From NCBI GenBank assembly GCA_964432595.1, contig CAYSOF010000003.1:62001-126000 (forward strand): a stretch of DNA of 64,000 nucleotides, read 5' to 3'. The notes beneath the pieces are model-generated. The model was not told where the DNA came from. It ran no database searches and was given only the letters and a program-made list of their open reading frames with translations. Positions within the stretch are counted from its first letter, which is position 1; the number at the start of each line of letters is the position of its first letter. Origin of the DNA: DASYLJ01 sp964432595. GTDB lineage: Bacteria > Desulfobacterota > Binatia > DP-6. Positions 59,828 to 64,000 of the stretch are shown here, in pieces. The position numbers were made by a program, and so were the translations under genes.

Positions 59828-61030
59828 TCAGGCGACGGGGCCGGACGCGACGATCGGCTCGGGGTGATCGACCACGCAGCGGCTGCCGCTGTAGATCGAC
59901 ACCATGCAGCGGTTGCAGTGGATGCACGTGCCCTCGGTCTGGGTGCCGTCCTGCATGCGCTTGACGAGGTCGGGCTCGCGCAGGACGGCGCGGCCCATCG
60001 CGACGAAGTCGAAGCCGTCGGCCATCGCGCGGTGCACCGTCGCGAGGTGGTTGACGCCGCCGAGGAAGATCAGCGGCATCGCGAGTGCCCGCCGCACCTC
60101 GAGCGCCATCGGGCGGAAGTAACCTTCGGTGAACGGATACGAGGGCATGAGACGCTTGCCGAGCAGCGCGAAGGCGAGCCGCGGAATCGGTGGCAGCACC
60201 TTCGCGAAGTCGGCGATCGGCGCGTCCCCCTTGAAGAGGTAGATCGGGTTGGCGAGTGACGAGCCTCCCGTCATCTCCAGCGCGTCGAGGTGACCGTCGG
60301 CCTCGAGCATGCGCGCGAACGCGACGCTCTCCGGCGGCTTGAAGCCGCCCGGCACGCCGTCGTGCAGCGAGATCTTCGCCGTGACCGCCATGTGCCTCGG
60401 CGCGGCGCCGCGCACGGCCGCGACGACGTTGCGCGCGAAACGCGCGCGGTTCTCGAGGCTGCCGGCCCACTGGTCACGGCGCTTGTTGAAGCGCGGGCTC
60501 AGGAACGACGAGAGGAGGTAGTTGTGCGCGAGGTGGATCTCGATCGAGTCGAACCCCGCGCGAGCCATGAGCTCGGCGCCGCGCGCGTAGTCGTCCGTCA
60601 CGCGCGCGATCTCTGCGTCCGAGATGGCCTTCGAGAAGCGTAGCGAGAGCGGGCTGAACATGCGGCCCGGCGAGAACGACGGGACGCCGTTGCTCTTCGC
60701 GTTCGCGACCGGACCGGCGTGGCCGATCTGCCCGGCGACCAGCGCGCCTTCGGCGTGGACGGCGTCGACCAGACGGCGCAGTCCCGGCAGCGCGGCGGGG
60801 CGGAGCCAGATGCAGCCGGCGTCGGTCCGACCCTCCGGTGCGACGGCGAGATACGCCACGGTCGTCATGGCCACGCCGCCGCGTACCGGACGCAGGTGGT
60901 AGTCGATCAGCTCCTGCGAGACGAGGCCGCCCGGCGAGACCCCCTCGAACGTCGCCGCCTTGATGAAGCGGTTCTTGAGCGTCAGCGGTCCCAGCGTGGC
61001 GGGCGCGAACGGGTCGGGCGGTGACGTCAC
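59828..61030 (-). CDS. Old yellow enzyme-family NADH:flavin oxidoreductase
   Basis: A 400-residue FMN-binding barrel starting at GTG 61030 (VTSPPDPFAPATLGPLTLKNRFIKAAT). ATG 61099 is possible but overlaps the upstream gene. Motifs include AGQIGHAG, the SxNR-like SLENRARFARNVVAAVR, IEIHLAHNYLLSSFLSPRFNKRRDQWAGSLENR (proton donor region) and the late GRAVLREPDLVKRM. A CIHCNRC cluster near the end recalls 2,4-dienoyl-CoA reductase-like enzymes. The NAD(P)-binding extension of those is absent. A DUF1254 gene and a small membrane protein gene flank it on the same strand. Confidence 0.85.
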   Translation of the reverse strand: MTSPPDPFAPATLGPLTLKNRFIKAATFEGVSPGGLVSQELIDYHLRPVRGGVAMTTVAYLAVAPEGRTDAGCIWLRPAALPGLRRLVDAVHAEGALVAGQIGHAGPVANAKSNGVPSFSPGRMFSPLSLRFSKAISDAEIARVTDDYARGAELMARAGFDSIEIHLAHNYLLSSFLSPRFNKRRDQWAGSLENRARFARNVVAAVRGAAPRHMAVTAKISLHDGVPGGFKPPESVAFARMLEADGHLDALEMTGGSSLANPIYLFKGDAPIADFAKVLPPIPRLAFALLGKRLMPSYPFTEGYFRPMALEVRRALAMPLIFLGGVNHLATVHRAMADGFDFVAMGRAVLREPDLVKRMQDGTQTEGTCIHCNRCMVSIYSGSRCVVDHPEPIVASGPVA

Positions 61031-61079
61031 GATGCCCCGCAACCTGGCGGGTCGGCGACGTGGGATCAACCGTGCCGCG

Positions 61080-61421
61080 TCACGGTGCTCGATGCTCACC
61101 CAGAAGCAGCACGGCGACGTCGCCGTTCGCCCGAAACGATGCGACGAGGAGATAGACGCTCAGGAACAGCGCTCCACCGAAGAAGGCGCCCGCGCCGAGC
61201 AGTAGTCCGGCCGCGCCGAACCGATGCCGGTAGCTCACCCACAGCGCGGACAGCGACAGCATGAACATGAAGTCGAGATTGAACTGTCCCGGCCAGGCCA
61301 GCTGCGCCATGTCGCCGAAGAAGACGGGCAGGAGCCCCATCCCGTGATTCGACACGACGACGCCGGTGTAACCGACGAGGGCGACGAAGATGAGGACGAG
61401 GAAGACGCGGAACATGATCAT
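61080..61421 (-). CDS. Small membrane protein
   Basis: A 113-residue protein starting at MIMFRVFLVLIFVALVGYTG, with AGGAG 9 nt upstream. Three to four hydrophobic segments cover about residues 5-23, 45-60, 65-85 and the C-terminal stretch. Two short polar loops contain WPGQFNLDF and SYRHRFGA. It resembles DUF2834-type membrane proteins but this is not certain. It diverges from the XRE/MmyB regulator, with the 21-bp palindrome at 61456-61476 between them, so it is a likely regulatory target. Confidence 0.65.
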   Translation of the reverse strand: MIMFRVFLVLIFVALVGYTGVVVSNHGMGLLPVFFGDMAQLAWPGQFNLDFMFMLSLSALWVSYRHRFGAAGLLLGAGAFFGGALFLSVYLLVASFRANGDVAVLLLGEHRAP

Positions 61422-61455
61422 GGCAGCAGCTCCTGACGCATCGCTCGTCAGCGGT

Positions 61456-61476
61456 CCATGACCTCGCAGGTCATGG
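61456..61476. promoter_or_regulatory. Perfect 21-bp palindromic operator candidate
   Basis: CCATGACCT-CGC-AGGTCATGG has two perfect 9-nt arms around a 3-nt centre, positioned between divergent genes. It is 35 nt upstream of the XRE/MmyB start and 35 nt upstream of the small membrane protein start. It is the probable binding site of that regulator. Confidence 0.65.
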
Positions 61477-61510
61477 TTACCGCGACCTACCCGGTGATAC
61501 CTTCCACGAC

Positions 61511-62320
61511 GTGACGGAGGGGTTCTCGCAGCTGCTGCGCGCGCACCGAACCCGGCGCCGTTGGAGCCAGGAGAGCCTCGCCCTCGCAGCGGACGTCTCA
61601 CCGCGCCACCTGAGCTGCCTCGAGACGGGGAAGGCCCGGCCCAGCCGCGAGATGGTCCTTCTGCTCGCGGGCGCGCTGGATCTGGAGCTGCGCGAGCGGA
61701 ACGCGCTGCTGGTCAGCGCCGGGTTCGCATCGGTGTATGCCTCGACGCCTCTCGATGGCGCAGCCATGGCGCCCGTGCACCGGGCGGTCGAGTTCCTCCT
61801 GGCGCAGCTCGAGCCGTATGCAGCGATGCTCATCGACCGCTGCTGGAACGTGCTGCAGGTGAACGACGGCGCCCGGCATCTCCTCGGGGCGTTCCTCGAT
61901 CCGACCGAAGCTCCCGCGTCGATCGCGCAGAACCTCGTGCGCGCCACGCTCCATCCCGACGGCTTGCGGCGTCATCTCGTGAACTGGCACGAGGTGGCCA
62001 GCGTCGTCGTCGAACGCGTGGAGCGCGCGCATCACGCACATCCCGCCGATCCGGAGCGGCGCGCGCTGCTCGCGGAAGTCCGCACCTACCCGGACGTCGC
62101 GGGGCTGTCTCGGGGCGCATCCTCGAGCGGGGCACCCGTCGCCACGCTGCATCTCCGGCGTGGCGAGGTCGAGCTGCGGCTCTTCACGTTGCTGACGAGC
62201 ATCGGGACGCCGCTCGACGTCACCGCGCAAGAGCTCACGCTCGAAGCGTTCTTTCCCGCCGACGAGGCCACCGAGCGGTGGTTCCGGGCGCGCGGTCCCG
62301 ACGTTCCGTCGCGTTCCTGA
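61511..62320 (+). CDS. XRE-family regulator with MmyB-like ligand-binding domain
   Basis: A 269-residue regulator starting at GTG 61511. Residues about 5-60 form a Cro/CI helix-turn-helix (FSQLLRAHRTRRRWSQESLALAADVSPRHLSCLETGKARPSREMVLLLA). Residues about 90-265 match the MmyB-like domain that binds fatty-acid-like or small ligands (DRCWNVLQVNDGARHLLGAFL, ATLHLRRGEVELRLFTLLTSIGTPLDVTAQELTLEAFFPADE). It sits beside the palindrome at 61456 and is divergent from a small membrane protein gene. Confidence 0.85.
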   Translation: MTEGFSQLLRAHRTRRRWSQESLALAADVSPRHLSCLETGKARPSREMVLLLAGALDLELRERNALLVSAGFASVYASTPLDGAAMAPVHRAVEFLLAQLEPYAAMLIDRCWNVLQVNDGARHLLGAFLDPTEAPASIAQNLVRATLHPDGLRRHLVNWHEVASVVVERVERAHHAHPADPERRALLAEVRTYPDVAGLSRGASSSGAPVATLHLRRGEVELRLFTLLTSIGTPLDVTAQELTLEAFFPADEATERWFRARGPDVPSRS

Positions 62321-62356
62321 ACCTCTTTTCCCTTGCCCGCCGCTCGGTGGTCATTG

Positions 62357-62372
62357 TAGTGAGTAGCCACTA
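62357..62372. promoter_or_regulatory. Inverted-repeat operator before the TetR gene
   Basis: TAGTG-AGTAGC-CACTA, followed by ACAA and preceded by TTG, ends 4 nt before ATG 62377. The half-sites resemble TetR-type operators. Autoregulation of the downstream gene is the likely use. Confidence 0.5.
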
Positions 62373-62376
62373 ACAA

Positions 62377-63051
62377 ATGCCGATCACCGCGCTCCGACCC
62401 CGCGCCGCCCGCGTACCCGCGCCCATGCGTCGCGAGCAGATCCTCGACGCCGCCATCGAGGTCTTCGCGCGCAGCGGCTACCGGGACGCCGGCACGGCCG
62501 TGATCGCCGCCCATCTGGGCGTGAGCGAGCCGACGCTGTTCCGCCACTTTCCGACCAAGCGCGCGCTCTACCTGGCGGCGATCGACCGGAGCGGCGAGGT
62601 CCTCATGGGCCGTTGGCGCGAGCTGGCCGCGGCCGCGCCGACCGCCCTGGGGGCGCTCTTCGCCGTCGGCGAATGGTACTTCGGAGAGCTCCAGCGCGAC
62701 TCGCGGCATCTGCTGCTGCGCTTCCGCTCGTACGGCGAGACGGCGGACGTCGACGTCGCCGACTGCGTACGACGTCACTTCGTCACGGTGTTCGAGTTCG
62801 TGCTCGAGCTCTTCACCCGCGCCCGCGACGACGGCCAGTTGGCAACCGGCGATCCGCGCGCGCACGCGTGGCTGTTCATGGCGATCGGCGGGCTGCTCGA
62901 CACGACGCAGATCCTCGGTCTGCGCGACATGCTCCCCCTCGACGAGATGCCGCCGATCATGCAGCTCGCGATGCCGCCGGTCGCGGCATCGCCGTCCCGC
63001 CGCCGCGGACCCCGCGGTCGTGCCACCACTCGACGGAGAACCTCCCGATGA
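62377..63051 (+). CDS. TetR-family transcriptional regulator
   Basis: A 224-residue regulator. The N-terminal helix-turn-helix reads AGTAVIAAHLGVSEPTLFRHFPTKRALY (about residues 38-65). The C-terminal domain is helical with conserved FVLELFTRARDDG and LFMAIGGLLDTTQILG. A basic, Arg/Ser-rich tail of about 25 residues ends the protein. The stop overlaps the start of the next gene (ATGA), so it probably controls that gene and itself, through the palindrome at 62357-62372. Confidence 0.85.
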   Translation: MPITALRPRAARVPAPMRREQILDAAIEVFARSGYRDAGTAVIAAHLGVSEPTLFRHFPTKRALYLAAIDRSGEVLMGRWRELAAAAPTALGALFAVGEWYFGELQRDSRHLLLRFRSYGETADVDVADCVRRHFVTVFEFVLELFTRARDDGQLATGDPRAHAWLFMAIGGLLDTTQILGLRDMLPLDEMPPIMQLAMPPVAASPSRRRGPRGRATTRRRTSR

Positions 63052-64000
63052 CCTGTCGCCTCTTCGCTCTCCTCACGCTCGCCCTGCCGGCGCTCGTCGC
63101 CGCCGGCGACTTCAGCCTGCTCACCGTCGGCAAGGTGGCGAGCTTCAAGAACGCAGGCGACGTCGCCCGCAACGGCGGCGTCGTGCGGATCGGCCGCGAT
63201 CCGAACCTCCGGACGCCGATCGATCCGCGCTGCCCGACCGCGACCAGGGCGCAGATTCTGTCGTATCCGCAGGCGCTCCAGCGGATCGCCACCAATCTCG
63301 ACGTCGCACTCGACTGCACGAAGTGGAAGGCGAAGGGCAAAGGCTACGAGTACAGCGATTCGAGCGGAACGGTGCGAAAGATCCACTACGGACCCGACGG
63401 CGTCCGCATCGTGGTGAAGGGCGCCGACTTCGCGCCGATCGCCGGACCGGTCGGGTACCTGGAAGCGAACCTCGTGGTCGGCGACACGCCGCTGCGCGCG
63501 CGCTTCCACGTCTTCGCGCGAAACGACGCGACGAAGATCGCGACGCGCCGTCCGTCGCCCGCGGCTGCGGCGGGCGAGGCCGGGTTCTGGGAGGCGATCG
63601 TCGGCCTCGACGACTCGGAGGCGCATCAGCAGGACACGATCGCGCTCCTCCAGAAGGCGTCGAAGAACGACCGCCGCGACGGCCGCTCGCCGTTCCTCCT
63701 CGGCATGATCCATCTCTATCGGTTCGGGCAGATGATCACCGACTACGACAGCGTGTCGGACGCCGCGGAGGCGGAGCTGGTGTCGTCGAACCAGTGGTTC
63801 GCGAAGGCGTTGCCGCTGCTGTGGGACGGCCAGCGCGGCGACTCACGCGTCCCGGGCTTCGTCGCCGCGGGCGAGTACGTCCTCGGCGTCGTGCAGGGTG
63901 ACGCGGCGCTCCGCGCGAAGGGGCTGGCCGGGCTCGCGGCGGCCGTCGAGGTGAACGCGTTCTTCAACGTCTTCGACTACATCACCGTGATCCAGGTGGC
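63048..64000 (+). CDS. Secreted protein with GYxY/KG domain (3' truncated)
   Basis: The frame is open to the window end, giving at least 317 residues. ATG 63048 overlaps the TetR stop. Residues 1-20 are a signal peptide (LFALLTLALPALVAAG). Residues about 20-165 contain a domain with GYEYSDSSGTVRKIHYGPDG and VRIVVKGADFAPIAGPVG, similar in layout to the frameshifted gene at 2753-3250. The rest, from about 180, is helical and may form TPR-like repeats. No function is recognised. Confidence 0.6.
   Translation, partial: MTCRLFALLTLALPALVAAGDFSLLTVGKVASFKNAGDVARNGGVVRIGRDPNLRTPIDPRCPTATRAQILSYPQALQRIATNLDVALDCTKWKAKGKGYEYSDSSGTVRKIHYGPDGVRIVVKGADFAPIAGPVGYLEANLVVGDTPLRARFHVFARNDATKIATRRPSPAAAAGEAGFWEAIVGLDDSEAHQQDTIALLQKASKNDRRDGRSPFLLGMIHLYRFGQMITDYDSVSDAAEAELVSSNQWFAKALPLLWDGQRGDSRVPGFVAAGEYVLGVVQGDAALRAKGLAGLAAAVEVNAFFNVFDYITVIQV

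Noticed and set aside
1..64000. tRNA, rRNA, CRISPR, insertion sequence, prophage or attachment site
   Set aside because: No cloverleaf with a TTCGAAT-type loop, no regularly spaced direct repeats, no transposase or integrase motif and no flanking duplications were seen on reading both strands.

Overview
The window is very GC-rich, densely coded bacterial chromosome on both strands. No phage, insertion sequence, tRNA, rRNA or CRISPR array could be supported. The organism is probably a soil or groundwater Deltaproteobacteria-like lineage, and Binatota (Desulfobacterota_B) is a reasonable guess. The reasons are paired DUF1302/DUF1329 envelope proteins, many secreted Cys-rich proteins with Thr/Ser-rich linkers, copper-monooxygenase-like secreted proteins, a sigma-54 promoter and phosphatidylcholine synthase. 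This placement is inference.

Layout. 1-6.3 kb: end of a regulator-like protein, a secreted CYxxK-repeat/copper-fold protein, a YkgJ-like protein, a twice-frameshifted secreted gene, and a coupled operon (aldo/keto reductase, serine hydrolase, type II pantothenate kinase). 6.4-15.7 kb: a secreted protein, an HxlR regulator translationally coupled to a molybdopterin oxidoreductase, a methyltransferase, a second aldo/keto reductase, an unusual DAHP synthase, and a sugar/glycerol kinase coupled to a PrpD-family protein. 15.8-18.5 kb: a matrixin-type metalloprotease behind a sigma-54 promoter, then phosphatidylcholine synthase. 18.5-26.7 kb: a DUF1302/DUF1329 envelope cluster with two TetR regulators and a copper monooxygenase-like protein. 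26.8-34.2 kb: PGPGW membrane protein, zinc-finger protein, riboflavin synthase, a UbiB-family kinase, and a minus-strand chain of five overlapping genes (fused EtfBA, glycine oxidase, ECF sigma factor, Ogt-AdaZn fusion, 2OG-Fe(II) oxygenase). 34.2-47 kb: secreted repeat proteins, two VOC proteins, a large LuxR-type ATPase regulator, a beta-propeller lipoprotein, a DUF3300/DUF2950 pair and small secreted proteins. 47-50.6 kb: a compositionally different four-gene unit (seven-TM histidine kinase, receiver protein, caspase-like protease, small two-TM protein). 50.6-64 kb: a decayed secreted gene, a 5'-3' exonuclease, secreted Cys-rich and beta-propeller/haem proteins, a membrane spermidine-synthase-like protein, DUF1254 protein, old yellow enzyme, and an XRE/MmyB and a TetR regulator with palindromic sites.

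The most interesting material is: the kinase/receiver/caspase-like/two-TM unit; the alkylation-repair operon led by an ECF sigma factor, with an Ogt domain fused ahead of an Ada zinc domain; and two intergenic elements at convergent gene ends. The elements share a roughly 90% identical 70-nt loop but have unrelated 37-bp and 46-bp stems, whose only non-Watson-Crick positions are G-U pairs in plus-strand RNA.

All calls come from reading the sequence by eye; no database search was run.
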